64,000 bases of DNA from SIG469 sp964384255 (GCA_964384255.1 CAYLKH010000002.1:1-64000), one strand, 5' to 3'. Counted from the stretch's first letter, positions 49,794 through 59,443 are shown. Notes: generated from the letters alone by a model not told the origin. Program-made: numbers and translations.

Positions 49794-52010
49794 ATGAGAT
49801 CAATGAAGAAGATTTTACTGCTTTTACTGGCCGCAGCAATGCTTTTGTGCCTTTGCTCCTGCGGCGACGAAACAAAGGAGAATACCGATTCTTCCAATAA
49901 TTCCCAATCAGAAGCCGAATCTGCCGAACCTGTTTCCACCGAACCTCAGGTTCCTCAAACTGCTCGCACCCGCCCCCAGACCACTGACGAGCTTTATTCA
50001 AAATGGATCAGCCTTGGGGTCGTTTCCGGCGACGACAGAGCTTCCGCTGTTTCCAACAGTGAGCTGTGCCAGATACTTAACAGCATCCTGGGCTACGACA
50101 AAAGCGGTGTCCATCGTTACTATGATATTCTTCGTCAGGACGAATATTACGATGATGTTATGGCCATCGATGCAGTAGGTATCCTGACCGGTTCCGGCGG
50201 ATACTACCTTCCGGAAGAACCTGTTACCCGGGAACGGGCAATGACCGCCCTTGTCAAAGCCTTTGGCCAGCTGACCGACGAAACCGGCGTTACTTCCTAT
50301 TCTGACGATTCGCTTATCTCCGACTGGGCCAGAAATGCCTGCCTTCAGTTTGACCGCAATAACTGGTATGTTGGCGACGAGCTTCGCCCGGGGGACAGCA
50401 TAACCCAGGGCGAGCTGCTTTGGATGATTGACAAGCTGGTCAACGACATAGTCAGCGGCGGCGACCTTTCGGGAACATACTATTCCGGCATAATGGTCAC
50501 TGGCGGCACTGTCAACATCTCCGACGCTCTGATTTATGGCAACATTTATGTTCTGGCCGGCGCGGGAGAGGTAAATCTCAACATAGTCAACAGCACCATT
50601 ACCGGCAATATCTATATTGGCCGCGGGACCAAAAGCATAAGCAGCGTTATGCCCGCAGTGTCCGTGACCGAAAGCTCGGTCAACGGTATATATTGCGACT
50701 ATCCTTCGGCGGTTTTTATCAACGCAGATGTGGACGAAATGTATGTAAACGAAGCTGTTGAGCTTTCTTTGGGAGACAAGGCTGTGGTCAGCTTCTTTGT
50801 GGCTGATAATGTTGCTAACGTTTCCGGCCCGGGCCGCATTTCCATGGCTATTATTAACGAAAACGCCACCGGCTCCAGCTTTGCCACCGCTCCCGATGTT
50901 TATTTTGATTCTCCCGGCTGCTATTACAGCGGCCCCGAAACCGGATTCCTTGTTATCCTTGGAAAAACTTACCTTGTGGGTGACGGGGGAGAGCTTTATA
51001 AGGGATTTGTCATGGTAGGCGATGACGAATACTATTTTGATGATAACGGCGTTATGGCCACCGGTCTGGTTGAGATCGATGGGGTTGAATACCTTTTCGG
51101 CGACGACGGCGTTATGATAAGCGGCTTTAAACATGTAAATGGTAACGTCTGCTATTACGATGTCCTTGGTCAGATGCTTACGGGCCGCCAGATAATCGGC
51201 GGATATGAGTACGTCTTTGACCAGTCGGGCATACTCCAAACAGGATTGTTCCAATATGAGGGTTCCTGGTATGTATCTGACGCCAACGGTATCCTTGTCC
51301 TTAACGGGCTTGCTGAGATCGATGGAAAGATCTATGCTGCCAGCGAGGAAGGCTCGCTGCTGACCGGCATTGTAGAGTTCGACGACGAGGCTCACTGGTT
51401 CGATCCCGATACCTATGCCATGGTCACAAATACCCAGATCGACGATATGATAATCGACGAAAACGGCGTCATAACCAATTTTGACGGCGGACGGATATCC
51501 AGCGGCGATAAAGAGCTGGATGCCATGCTTGACGAGATAATTGCCGAGATCTGCTCCGACGACATGACCCTCGAAGAAAAAATGTGGGAGGTTTACGCCT
51601 GGACCAAGGTCAATATCCGCTATCGCTCGACTCCTATCGACCTTTCCCAGGGATACACTGAGGAGCTGGTCATTGAACACGGCACGAACACTCTCGAAAC
51701 ACGGCGAGGTGCTTGCGAGCATTTTGCCATAGTTAACGCTCTTCTGTTCAACCGGCTGGGTATCGAGACTCAGCTCATCCAGGGCTACAGGCTGTCGTTG
51801 AATTATGGCGACTGGTCTGACCATTCCTGGGTTTTGGCAAAAACCGGGGAAGGGCTGTGGTATCATTATGACGCTCTTTTCGAGTATACTAACCTTGGAG
51901 TTGACCGGGGAGCTTTTGGAAAAACCGATTCGCAAATGTCCTCTCATCACACCTGGGAGGCTGACGACTATCCGGTTTGTGACGGCGAAACCATATATTC
52001 GGAAGACTGA
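49794..52010 (+). CDS. Lipoprotein with SLH-like, glucan-binding-like and transglutaminase domains
   Basis: 738-aa surface protein. Lipobox at LCSC (about residue 23). After a polar linker, residues about 65-215 are SLH-like repeats (ISLGVVSGDD, AVGILTGSGGYYLPEEPVTRE). A beta-helix-like stretch of short repeats follows (about 225-400), then several cell-wall/choline-binding-like repeats (EYYFDDNGVMATGLVEIDG, YEYVFDQSGILQTGLFQ). The C-terminal transglutaminase-like domain carries Cys in RRGACEHFAIVNAL, His in DHSWV and Asp in YHYDALF. It probably modifies or crosslinks wall-associated proteins, or acts as a protease of that fold. Start uncertain (ATG 49794 or 49803). Located 17 nt before dltA. 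Confidence 0.78.
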   Translation: MRSMKKILLLLLAAAMLLCLCSCGDETKENTDSSNNSQSEAESAEPVSTEPQVPQTARTRPQTTDELYSKWISLGVVSGDDRASAVSNSELCQILNSILGYDKSGVHRYYDILRQDEYYDDVMAIDAVGILTGSGGYYLPEEPVTRERAMTALVKAFGQLTDETGVTSYSDDSLISDWARNACLQFDRNNWYVGDELRPGDSITQGELLWMIDKLVNDIVSGGDLSGTYYSGIMVTGGTVNISDALIYGNIYVLAGAGEVNLNIVNSTITGNIYIGRGTKSISSVMPAVSVTESSVNGIYCDYPSAVFINADVDEMYVNEAVELSLGDKAVVSFFVADNVANVSGPGRISMAIINENATGSSFATAPDVYFDSPGCYYSGPETGFLVILGKTYLVGDGGELYKGFVMVGDDEYYFDDNGVMATGLVEIDGVEYLFGDDGVMISGFKHVNGNVCYYDVLGQMLTGRQIIGGYEYVFDQSGILQTGLFQYEGSWYVSDANGILVLNGLAEIDGKIYAASEEGSLLTGIVEFDDEAHWFDPDTYAMVTNTQIDDMIIDENGVITNFDGGRISSGDKELDAMLDEIIAEICSDDMTLEEKMWEVYAWTKVNIRYRSTPIDLSQGYTEELVIEHGTNTLETRRGACEHFAIVNALLFNRLGIETQLIQGYRLSLNYGDWSDHSWVLAKTGEGLWYHYDALFEYTNLGVDRGAFGKTDSQMSSHHTWEADDYPVCDGETIYSED

Positions 52011-52027
52011 TTTTATTGGAGGTTCGT

Positions 52028-53521
52028 ATGTTCCTTCTTGAAAGCATTAAACGCAGCGCCCGGCTGGGAACTGATGCTGTCATATGCGGAGATTCCGTTA
52101 TGAGCTATGCCAGGCTTGACGAAAGAAGCGGAGCCTTCGGGACCTATCTGCTGAGCCTTGGCGGCAACGCACCTGTGCTTATCTATGGCCATAAGGAGGC
52201 AGACTTCTTAAGCTGTATGTACGGCAGCCTCAAAGCCGGCAGAGCCTATGTGCCGATAGATATCTCCTTCCCTCATGACAGGCTCGAACAGGTCATTGAC
52301 GAGGTCGGGCCCGGTGTTATAGTCGACTTTACCGGAACTATCGGCGGCGGCATCGATCCTGATGAGCTTGAGGATATTTTCCTCCGCTTCCATGGTCGTG
52401 AGCCTGATAGAACCAGCTGGGTTGGGCCGGAGGACACCTGCTATATGATTTTCACCTCCGGGTCCACAGGAAAACCCAAGGGCGTTCCTATTTGCCTGAA
52501 AAATCTTGAAAATATGTTTTCCTCAGCCCGTGTCGTCTGCGCCACCGAGGATGGGGGAGTGTGCCTCAATTCGGTTTCTTATTCCTTCGACCTTTCTGTT
52601 ATTGCGGTTTGGGTCGCGGTCGGACTTGGTATGACGCTGTATACCATCGACAAAAAGACCACCGAAAACTTTAAAGAGATGTTTACCGCTTTGAAAAAGT
52701 CCGGTATCACTCTCTGGGTAACAACTCCTTCCTATGCGGAGGTATGCGTTATGAGCGACGATTTTAACGACAGCCTTCTGCCCGATGTAAAAAAATTCTT
52801 CTTCTGCGGTGAGATCCTTACTAACAAGCTTGCCGCTGCTTTGCTGGAAAGATTTCCTGAGGCCACCGTACTCAATACCTATGGCCCAACAGAGGCCACA
52901 GTGTTTGTTACCTCTGTTGAGGTTTCCAGGCAGATGGCCCAGTCTGACGAACCGTTGCCTGTTGGTCGCTTTTTTAAATCCATAACCCCCAGAATAGTTG
53001 ACGAAAACGGTAATTGCGTTCCCAATGGTGAAAAGGGCCAGCTTCAGCTTATTGGCGACAGCGTGTCTCCGGGATATTTTGGCAGACCTGATCTTAACGA
53101 AAAGGCGTTTTTTGATATTGAGCTTGACGGCCGCCTCACAAGAGGCTACAATACCGGCGATATCTGCTATATGGTGGGTGATATGCTCCACTATTGCGGA
53201 CGCAACGATTTGCAGATCAAGCTTAATGGGTTCAGGATCGAGATAGAAGACATCGAAAAAAACCTTATGAAGCTGCCTTCGGTAAAACGTGCGGCGGTTT
53301 GCCCGGTTTATGTGGACGGCAAGGTCGACAGTCTGGTGGCCTTTATCCTGCCTCAGGGCGAAAGCGAGCTGCCAAAGCTGAAACGCATCAACGCCATAAA
53401 GGCTCAGCTTGGTCAGCTGGTCCCGGCATATATGATACCCAGAAAATTTGTTATTAAGGATTCATTCCCCACCAATGCCAATGGCAAGGTGGATAAAAAG
53501 ACGCTTTTGGCGTCGCTGTAA
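52028..53521 (+). CDS. dltA: D-alanine--D-alanyl carrier protein ligase
   Basis: 497-aa adenylation enzyme that activates D-Ala and loads it onto DltC. AMP-binding motif FTSGSTGKPKGVP, then NTYGPTEATV, GYNTGDICY and LKLNGFRIEIEDIE-like core, and the catalytic Lys near the end in NANGKVDKKTL. ATG 52028 follows GGAGGT. First gene of the dltABCDX group. Confidence 0.94.
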   Translation: MFLLESIKRSARLGTDAVICGDSVMSYARLDERSGAFGTYLLSLGGNAPVLIYGHKEADFLSCMYGSLKAGRAYVPIDISFPHDRLEQVIDEVGPGVIVDFTGTIGGGIDPDELEDIFLRFHGREPDRTSWVGPEDTCYMIFTSGSTGKPKGVPICLKNLENMFSSARVVCATEDGGVCLNSVSYSFDLSVIAVWVAVGLGMTLYTIDKKTTENFKEMFTALKKSGITLWVTTPSYAEVCVMSDDFNDSLLPDVKKFFFCGEILTNKLAAALLERFPEATVLNTYGPTEATVFVTSVEVSRQMAQSDEPLPVGRFFKSITPRIVDENGNCVPNGEKGQLQLIGDSVSPGYFGRPDLNEKAFFDIELDGRLTRGYNTGDICYMVGDMLHYCGRNDLQIKLNGFRIEIEDIEKNLMKLPSVKRAAVCPVYVDGKVDSLVAFILPQGESELPKLKRINAIKAQLGQLVPAYMIPRKFVIKDSFPTNANGKVDKKTLLASL

Positions 53522-53533
53522 ACGGAGTAATAA

Positions 53534-54667
53534 ATGATACCATACGAGGGTTTGCTGTTCTTTTATATTCTGGCGGCAGTGCTGCTGGTTTCTGCTGTTT
53601 TGGGCTTTGTGGGCAGGGGCCTTAAGCTTTGGGGCATGATATCGACCCTGCTTATGCTGCTTCTGATTTTCCAGGGCCAGCAGCTATGGCTGCTGGTGGG
53701 CTTTACGGTTTTTGAAATGGCGGTTCTGTTTATATATTCCGCCTTGAGAAAACGGGGCCAAAGCCCTACTCTTTGCTGGATATTTGTGTTCCTTGCGGCC
53801 GCGCCGCTGCTGGTGTCAAAGCTCAGCGGTCTGCTGACCGGAAATGCTGTTGGATTTTTGGGCATATCCTATCTGACATTCAAGGCAGTGCAGATCGTGG
53901 TCGAAACCTATGACGGACTGATAGATAAGCTTTCGCCCCTGGATACCCTGTATTTTCTGCTGTTTTTTCCCACCATTTCATCCGGCCCTATTGACAGATC
54001 CCGCAGGTTCTGCGGCGATATCAACGCTGGACTGACCGGGCAGCAGTATGCCCAGCTGTTCAAACAGGGCGTCTGGAAGCTTATGACCGGCGTTTTCTAT
54101 GGCCTTGTGGTCAGCAACCTTATAAGCACCTTCTGGATGTCCCGCATCCCGGAAACCGGGTTTTTCAACCATTGGCAGTATATGTACTGCTACACCTTTT
54201 ACCTGTTTTTCAACTTTGCCGGCTATAGCCGAATGGCCATAGGCGCAGGGTATATCATGGGTGTTAAGGTCCCCGAAAACTTCAATATGCCCTTTGTCAG
54301 CAAGGACCTTAAGGACTTCTGGTCCAGGTGGCACATCAGTCTGTCGACCTGGTTTCGGGACTTTATTTACACAAGGTTTGCTGCCATAAGCCTTAGAAAT
54401 AAGTGGTTCAAAAATGTGTATATGGGAAGCTACATAGGCTATATCATCACCATGACTGTTATGGGGTTCTGGCATGGCTTCGAGCTTCACTATATTGTTT
54501 ATGGCATCTATCACGGCCTTCTTATGTGCGCAAATGATGTGATCGAACACAAATGGAAGGGATATAAAAAACTGAGAAGGAAGGATAAGGCGTGGCCAGT
54601 TATGGCGCTTATCACTTTCCATCTTATCAGCTTTGGTATGCTCATTTTCTCGGGCAGATTATTCTAG
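53534..54667 (+). CDS. dltB: D-alanyl transfer MBOAT protein
   Basis: 377-aa multi-pass membrane O-acyltransferase. Conserved MBOAT features: DFWSRWHISLSTWFRDFIY and the catalytic His in MGFWHGFELHY. It passes D-Ala from DltC across the membrane to teichoic acid. Twelve nt after dltA. Confidence 0.94.
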   Translation: MIPYEGLLFFYILAAVLLVSAVLGFVGRGLKLWGMISTLLMLLLIFQGQQLWLLVGFTVFEMAVLFIYSALRKRGQSPTLCWIFVFLAAAPLLVSKLSGLLTGNAVGFLGISYLTFKAVQIVVETYDGLIDKLSPLDTLYFLLFFPTISSGPIDRSRRFCGDINAGLTGQQYAQLFKQGVWKLMTGVFYGLVVSNLISTFWMSRIPETGFFNHWQYMYCYTFYLFFNFAGYSRMAIGAGYIMGVKVPENFNMPFVSKDLKDFWSRWHISLSTWFRDFIYTRFAAISLRNKWFKNVYMGSYIGYIITMTVMGFWHGFELHYIVYGIYHGLLMCANDVIEHKWKGYKKLRRKDKAWPVMALITFHLISFGMLIFSGRLF

Positions 54668-54679
54668 GAGGAACTTGCT

Positions 54680-54907
54680 ATGAAAGATACTTTGAAAGAG
54701 CTTATTGCCGACGTTTCCGGCTTTGACCCCGAAGATATAACCGACGATATTGATTTCTTTGAAGAAGGAATACTGGATTCCTTCGGCGTTGTTCATCTGC
54801 TTATCAAGATCGAAGAAACCTTTGGCAAGAAGATAAACATTGCCGAAATCGTCCGGGACGATATCAACACTATGGACAAGCTTGTTATCATGGTTGAAAA
54901 CGTGTGA
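54680..54907 (+). CDS. dltC: D-alanyl carrier protein
   Basis: 75-aa acyl-carrier-type protein. The phosphopantetheine Ser lies in GILDSFGVVHLLIKIEE, with DltC-type SFG following. It carries D-Ala as a thioester. Ribosome site GGAGG. Its activation requires a phosphopantetheinyl transferase such as AcpS or the Sfp-type enzyme at 15835. Confidence 0.93.
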   Translation: MKDTLKELIADVSGFDPEDITDDIDFFEEGILDSFGVVHLLIKIEETFGKKINIAEIVRDDINTMDKLVIMVENV

Positions 54908-56094
54908 TGAAAAGAACCATATTATCAGCCCTTTGCGCAGCCTTATGTGCCGTGCTGCTGACAGCGGCTGTTTTGGCTGGCAGCCGGGCCATGGTCCCGG
55001 ATTATAAAAGCCAGACCGGGTATGAATATACCTCTGAAAAGGTGAAGGGTCAGGCCATTATCCAAAGCGCCGCTGCCCAGGATGATACTGTTTTTCTCTT
55101 CGGCTCATCAGAACTCAGCACAACTATGATAAGCTCCCACCCGGCGAATTTCTTTACCCAATACGATTTTGGCTTTGATGTATGTACTGTGGGGCGCGGC
55201 TCCAGCCAGAGCCTTATCCATGCCCTTATTCTGGCCGGCAACGGGGAAAGTCTGCGAGGTAAAAAAATCGTATTTATGATATCGCCTCAGCATTTTGTTG
55301 AAGACGGTATCGCGTCGGATATGTTTGTGGCAAACTTTTCTCAGCAGCAATATCTCGAAGCCATGATGTCAGACCGGATCGACCCGGAAATCAGGCTTTA
55401 TCTTTCCTCCCGGGTCAGCGACTGCTTTGACCGTTACGAGCTTGAATACGGTGACCCGGGCTTCCAGTCCTCCCGTCGGCTTGCAGGTCAGATGCTGGCT
55501 GGGGGCGGTATTGCCTATAACCTTATGAAACCGTACTACTCCCTGGAAGGCCTTTTGCTCCAAATCAGAGATAACGTTTCGGCAGCCAGAGCTGTCAGCG
55601 GTTTTGATGACATTAAAGGCAGTGTAGTCGATGACTTCGACTGGGAAACCTGTCGTCAGCAGATGATAGGTCTGGGCGCCAGGGAATCCGACAACAATGA
55701 TTTCGGAATACTTAACGATTACTACGATACCAATATCGGGCGAAAGCTTATCCGTATGGAAAACAAGGATTCCGATTTGTCCTATTCCCAGTCTGTGGAA
55801 TATGACGATCTCGAAATACTTATCCAGCTGTGCGACACCTTTGAGATAGATGCCCTGTTTATCCATACGCCGCTCCATGGCTCCTGGAGCGATTATTGCG
55901 GCTTTACCGCTGACAAAAGGCAGGAGTATTACGATAACGTCCGGGCCATTCTTGACGGGCATGGCTGCAATTATCTTGACCTGACCTCCAAAGAATACGA
56001 CAGCTATTACCTTTGCGATGTTATGCATATAGGCTGGCTGGGATGGGTGGATATAAATGAAGCGATTTGTAACTTTTATTACGAAAACCAGTGA
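54907..56094 (+). CDS. dltD: D-alanyl-lipoteichoic acid protein DltD
   Basis: 395-aa membrane-anchored extracellular protein of SGNH-hydrolase type. An N-terminal hydrophobic segment (about 5-25) is followed by the Ser motif FLFGSSELS and, near the end, DVMHIGWLGW with the Asp/His pair. It completes D-Ala transfer onto teichoic acid. It begins at the dltC stop codon (ATG 54907, or GTG 54904). Confidence 0.92.
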   Translation: MKRTILSALCAALCAVLLTAAVLAGSRAMVPDYKSQTGYEYTSEKVKGQAIIQSAAAQDDTVFLFGSSELSTTMISSHPANFFTQYDFGFDVCTVGRGSSQSLIHALILAGNGESLRGKKIVFMISPQHFVEDGIASDMFVANFSQQQYLEAMMSDRIDPEIRLYLSSRVSDCFDRYELEYGDPGFQSSRRLAGQMLAGGGIAYNLMKPYYSLEGLLLQIRDNVSAARAVSGFDDIKGSVVDDFDWETCRQQMIGLGARESDNNDFGILNDYYDTNIGRKLIRMENKDSDLSYSQSVEYDDLEILIQLCDTFEIDALFIHTPLHGSWSDYCGFTADKRQEYYDNVRAILDGHGCNYLDLTSKEYDSYYLCDVMHIGWLGWVDINEAICNFYYENQ

Positions 56095-56215
56095 TTATTT
56101 TGCTGCCCACAGCTGGAGCAGGATCCTGTTTTATTCCTTTGTGCTGCTGGCGTTGATCGCCATGTTTGCTCTGGTGGAGCAGACGGAAGTGGCCTTTGTT
56201 TATAACGCGTTTTAA
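56057..56215 (+). CDS. dltX: DltX-type small teichoic-acid protein
   Basis: 52-aa protein overlapping the dltD end by 38 nt in another frame. It has a basic N-terminus (MKRFVTFITKT), one membrane helix (about residues 20-42) and a C-terminal VAFVYNAF. The last residues match the FIYNxF end that defines DltX, a peptide needed for D-alanylation in other Firmicutes. GGTGG upstream serves as ribosome site. In most genomes dltX precedes dltA; here it is the last gene. Confidence 0.8.
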   Translation: MKRFVTFITKTSDYFAAHSWSRILFYSFVLLALIAMFALVEQTEVAFVYNAF

Positions 56216-56216
56216 A

Positions 56217-56265
56217 AACAACAGGCTGTAGAAAAGTCGGGTTAGACTTTCTACAGCCTGTTGTT
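56217..56265. terminator. Terminator between dltX and glnS
   Basis: A 21-bp-class inverted repeat (AACAACAGGCTGTAGAAA with its complement, one bulged A) between convergent genes, with A-rich and T-rich sides for both strands. Confidence 0.88.
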
Positions 56266-56279
56266 ATTTACGCTGGATA

Positions 56280-57977
56280 TTACTTTTTAAAGCCGTCTTT
56301 CAGCGAGACGCTGCGGTTGAACACCAGATGTTCAGCAGTGGAGTCTACGCTGTCTATGCAGAAATAGCCATGGCGCATGAACTGATAGGATGCGGGAGCA
56401 ACAGCGCCCTTGACGCTGCTTTCGATCTTGCAGCCTGTCAGGACCTTGAGGGAGTCGGGGTCGATGAAGTTTACGAAATCGACCTTGTTGCCGTCTTCGT
56501 CAACATGGTCATCAGGGTCAGGCACAGTGAACAGATTGCTGTAAAGCCTTACCTCGCAATCAATAGCGTCAGCTGCGTTGACAAAGTGGATGGTACCCTT
56601 TATCTTTCTGCCGTCGGCGGGATTCCCGCCCCTGGACTGAGGATCATACTCGGCATAAACCTCGGTCACAACGCCGTTTTCGTCCTTCTTGCAGCCGGTG
56701 CATTTGACGATATATGCACCCTTGAGACGGACCTCATTGCCGGGGAACAGCCGGAAGTATTTCTTTGCAGGCTCTTCCATAAAGTCCTCACGTTCGATCC
56801 ACAGCTCTTTGGAGAAGGTGACTACACGGGTACCTGCGGATTCGTCTTCGGGGTTGTTCTCGACCATAAAATCCTCAGTCTGGCCTTCGGGATAATTGGT
56901 TATTATCAGCTTAAGGGGATCGATAACTCCCATGACCCGGTTGGCGGTGGCGTTAAGGTCTTCCCGCAGACAATGTTCAAGGAACGAGTATTCAACAGTG
57001 CTGTCGTTTTTGGCAACACCTATGCGGTCGCAGAAGTTTCGTATGGATGCGGGAGTATAGCCGCGGCGGCGAAGACCGCACAGTGTGGGCATACGGGGAT
57101 CGTCCCAGCCCGAAACATAGCCTTCTTCAACCATTCGGCGGAGCATACGCTTGGACATAACGGTGTAATTGATGCCAAGACGGGCAAACTCGATCTGGCG
57201 GGGGGATGAAGGAACGGAAACGTTTTCGATGACCCAGTTGTAAAGAGGGCGGTGGTCTTCATATTCCAGAGAGCAGAGGGAATGGGTTATGCCCTCAAGA
57301 GCGTCCTGGATAGGATGAGCAAAATCATACATCGGGTATACGCACCATTTGGTACCCTGGCGATGATGCTCAACATAGCGGATGCGATAGATAACAGGGT
57401 CGCGCATATTGAAGTTGCCGGATGCAAGATCGATCTTGGCCCGAAGAGTGTGACTGCCCTCGGGGAACTCGCCGTTTTTCATCCGCTGGAAAAGGTCAAG
57501 GCTCTCTTCAATAGGGCGGTCCCGCCAGGGGCTGACAGCGGGCTTACCCACATCGCCGCGGTTGGCTTTAAATTCCTCGGGAGTCAGCTGACAAACATAA
57601 GCAAGACCTTTTTTGATAAGCTCAACTGCATATTCATAGGTTTCGGGAAAATAGTCAGATCCGTAGAAAAAGCGATCGCCCCAGTCGAAACCAAGCCAGT
57701 GGATGTCTTCCTTGATGGCGTCAACATATTCGGTGTCTTCCCTGGCGGGGTTGGTGTCGTCCATACGGAGATTGCAAATTCCGCCATACTTTTCGGCCGT
57801 GCCAAAGTCGATGCAAAGAGCCTTGCAGTGACCTATGTGGAGATAACCGTTAGGCTCCGGGGGAAAACGGGTGTGGACCTGCATACCTTCGCAGCGGCCG
57901 CCGGGAGCCATATCCTGCTCAACAAAAGTGTGAATAAAATTCTTTGGAGATTCGTTTAAAATGACTTCGTCTGCCAT
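56280..57977 (-). CDS. glnS: Glutaminyl-tRNA synthetase
   Basis: 565-aa class I synthetase. HIGH appears in RFPPEPNGYLHIGHCKA and KMSKS as VMSKRMLRR; the C-terminal beta-barrel anticodon domain is complete. Direct charging of tRNA-Gln is less common in Firmicutes, which mostly use GatCAB; presence of both GlnRS and GluRS suggests direct glutaminylation here. Start by AAGGAG upstream. Confidence 0.94.
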   Translation of the reverse strand: MADEVILNESPKNFIHTFVEQDMAPGGRCEGMQVHTRFPPEPNGYLHIGHCKALCIDFGTAEKYGGICNLRMDDTNPAREDTEYVDAIKEDIHWLGFDWGDRFFYGSDYFPETYEYAVELIKKGLAYVCQLTPEEFKANRGDVGKPAVSPWRDRPIEESLDLFQRMKNGEFPEGSHTLRAKIDLASGNFNMRDPVIYRIRYVEHHRQGTKWCVYPMYDFAHPIQDALEGITHSLCSLEYEDHRPLYNWVIENVSVPSSPRQIEFARLGINYTVMSKRMLRRMVEEGYVSGWDDPRMPTLCGLRRRGYTPASIRNFCDRIGVAKNDSTVEYSFLEHCLREDLNATANRVMGVIDPLKLIITNYPEGQTEDFMVENNPEDESAGTRVVTFSKELWIEREDFMEEPAKKYFRLFPGNEVRLKGAYIVKCTGCKKDENGVVTEVYAEYDPQSRGGNPADGRKIKGTIHFVNAADAIDCEVRLYSNLFTVPDPDDHVDEDGNKVDFVNFIDPDSLKVLTGCKIESSVKGAVAPASYQFMRHGYFCIDSVDSTAEHLVFNRSVSLKDGFKK

Positions 57978-58029
57978 CGATATATCTGCTCCTTAATCAA
58001 GTTTTCATTTGTTATTTTCTCAAAAACTT

Positions 58030-58058
58030 ATTATATACTATATGTCCCCAATTGGCAA
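58030..58058 (-). promoter_or_regulatory. Promoter of glnS
   Basis: Minus strand: TTGCCA (58053-58058), 17-bp spacer, TATAAT (58030-58035). Confidence 0.75.
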
Positions 58059-58093
58059 ATAAAAAAACAATGTGTTAAATATTAAAATTATAC

Positions 58094-58122
58094 TTTAAAA
58101 ATCTGCTCTTTTATATTAGAAT
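58094..58122 (+). promoter_or_regulatory. Probable promoter of pyrH
   Basis: TTTAAA (58094-58099), 17-bp spacer, TAGAAT (58117-58122), about 32 nt before the start codon. The -35 is weak and the area is AT-rich. Confidence 0.5.
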
Positions 58123-58153
58123 ATCTTAAGAAGACAGAAGGGGGATGAAACCG

Positions 58154-58870
58154 ATGCCAGCTTATAAACGTGTTTTGCTTAAAATAAGCGGTGAAGCTCT
58201 TGCCGGAGGCAGGGAAAGCGGGCTGGATTTTGATTTTATTGGAAGCGTCAGTGATGTTGTCAAAAAATGCGTTGACGCAGGAGTTCAGGTAGGTATCGTT
58301 GTTGGAGGCGGAAACTTCTGGCGTGGCCTTAAGCAGGGGGTCGGCATGACCGACAGGACCCGGGCCGACCATATGGGAATGCTCGCCACCACTCTTAACT
58401 GCCTGGCAGTTGCCGACAGCCTCGAACAGCGGGGCGTTGAGGTCAGAGTCCAGACCGCTATCGAAATGAGGGCTATTGCAGAACCCTATATCCGCAACAA
58501 GGCCATCAGGCATTTTGAAAAGGGGAGAGTTGTTATCTTCGGCTGTGGCACCGGCAATCCCTTCTTTTCAACCGATACCGGGGCCGTTCTCAGAGCTGCC
58601 GAGATCGAAGCCGACGTTATCCTGCTTGCCAAAAATATCGACGGAGTATACGATGCTGACCCGGCCAAGGATTCTAACGCCAAACGGTTCGACTGCATAA
58701 CCTACGACGATGTTTTGGCCAGGCACCTTGGCGTTATGGATTCGACCGCTACATCGCTTTCCATGGATAACCACATACCTATTATCGTTTTTGCCCTTAA
58801 GGACCCTGAAAACATTTTCAAAGCCGTTATGGGCGAAAAGATCGGCACTATAGTTAAGGAGGAAATATAA
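58154..58870 (+). CDS. pyrH: UMP kinase
   Basis: 238-aa bacterial-type UMP kinase of the amino-acid-kinase fold. VLLKISGEAL and VVGGGNFWRG at the ATP side, MDSTATSLSMDN at the UMP side. ATG 58154 is chosen over ATG 58145 because GGGGG ends just before 58145 and fits the later start. First gene of the pyrH-frr-uppS-cdsA-dxr-rseP-ispG operon. Confidence 0.95.
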   Translation: MPAYKRVLLKISGEALAGGRESGLDFDFIGSVSDVVKKCVDAGVQVGIVVGGGNFWRGLKQGVGMTDRTRADHMGMLATTLNCLAVADSLEQRGVEVRVQTAIEMRAIAEPYIRNKAIRHFEKGRVVIFGCGTGNPFFSTDTGAVLRAAEIEADVILLAKNIDGVYDADPAKDSNAKRFDCITYDDVLARHLGVMDSTATSLSMDNHIPIIVFALKDPENIFKAVMGEKIGTIVKEEI

Positions 58871-59422
58871 ATGTCAGATTACAAAGAATACACTTCCCGG
58901 ATGGATAAGACCCTTGAGGTCCTGGGCCAGCAGTTTGCGGCCGTCAGAGCAGGCAGAGCGAATGCCGCCGTTCTTGACCGTATCACCGTTGAATACTATG
59001 GTGTTGATACTCCGCTGAACCAGATCGGCACCATTGCATCCCCCGACCCCAGGACCCTCACCATTCAGCCCTGGGATACTACCTTGCTTAAGAGCATCGA
59101 AAAAGCTATCCAGGCTTCCGATCTGGGCATCAATCCTCAAAACGACGGCCGCGTGATCCGTCTTGCTTTCCCTCAGCTGACCGAGGAACGCCGCAAAGAC
59201 CTGACCAAGCAGGTCAAAAAATATGGCGAAGAAGGCAAGGTTGCCATCCGCAACATCCGCCGCGATGCTATCGAGCGTTATAAGGCCGATAAGAAAAAAT
59301 CCGTCATTACCGAAGACGACCTGAAACGCATCGAAAAAGAGCTTCAGGACATCACCGATAAATACATCAAAGATATCGACGCCCTTTGTGCCAAAAAAGA
59401 AAAGGAACTGATGGAGATCTGA
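58871..59422 (+). CDS. frr: Ribosome recycling factor
   Basis: 183-aa protein splitting post-termination ribosomes with EF-G. VRAGRANAAVLDRITVEYYG, IQPWDTTLLKSIEKAI and the long two-helix-bundle arm with NIRRDA are conserved. GGAGG for its start lies at the end of pyrH. Confidence 0.96.
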   Translation: MSDYKEYTSRMDKTLEVLGQQFAAVRAGRANAAVLDRITVEYYGVDTPLNQIGTIASPDPRTLTIQPWDTTLLKSIEKAIQASDLGINPQNDGRVIRLAFPQLTEERRKDLTKQVKKYGEEGKVAIRNIRRDAIERYKADKKKSVITEDDLKRIEKELQDITDKYIKDIDALCAKKEKELMEI

Positions 59423-59443
59423 TCTCTCCGTCATCCCTCAGGT

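Noticed and set aside
49998..51950. 650-codon minus-strand open frame
   Set aside because: Antisense to the transglutaminase lipoprotein; no ribosome site or family motif.
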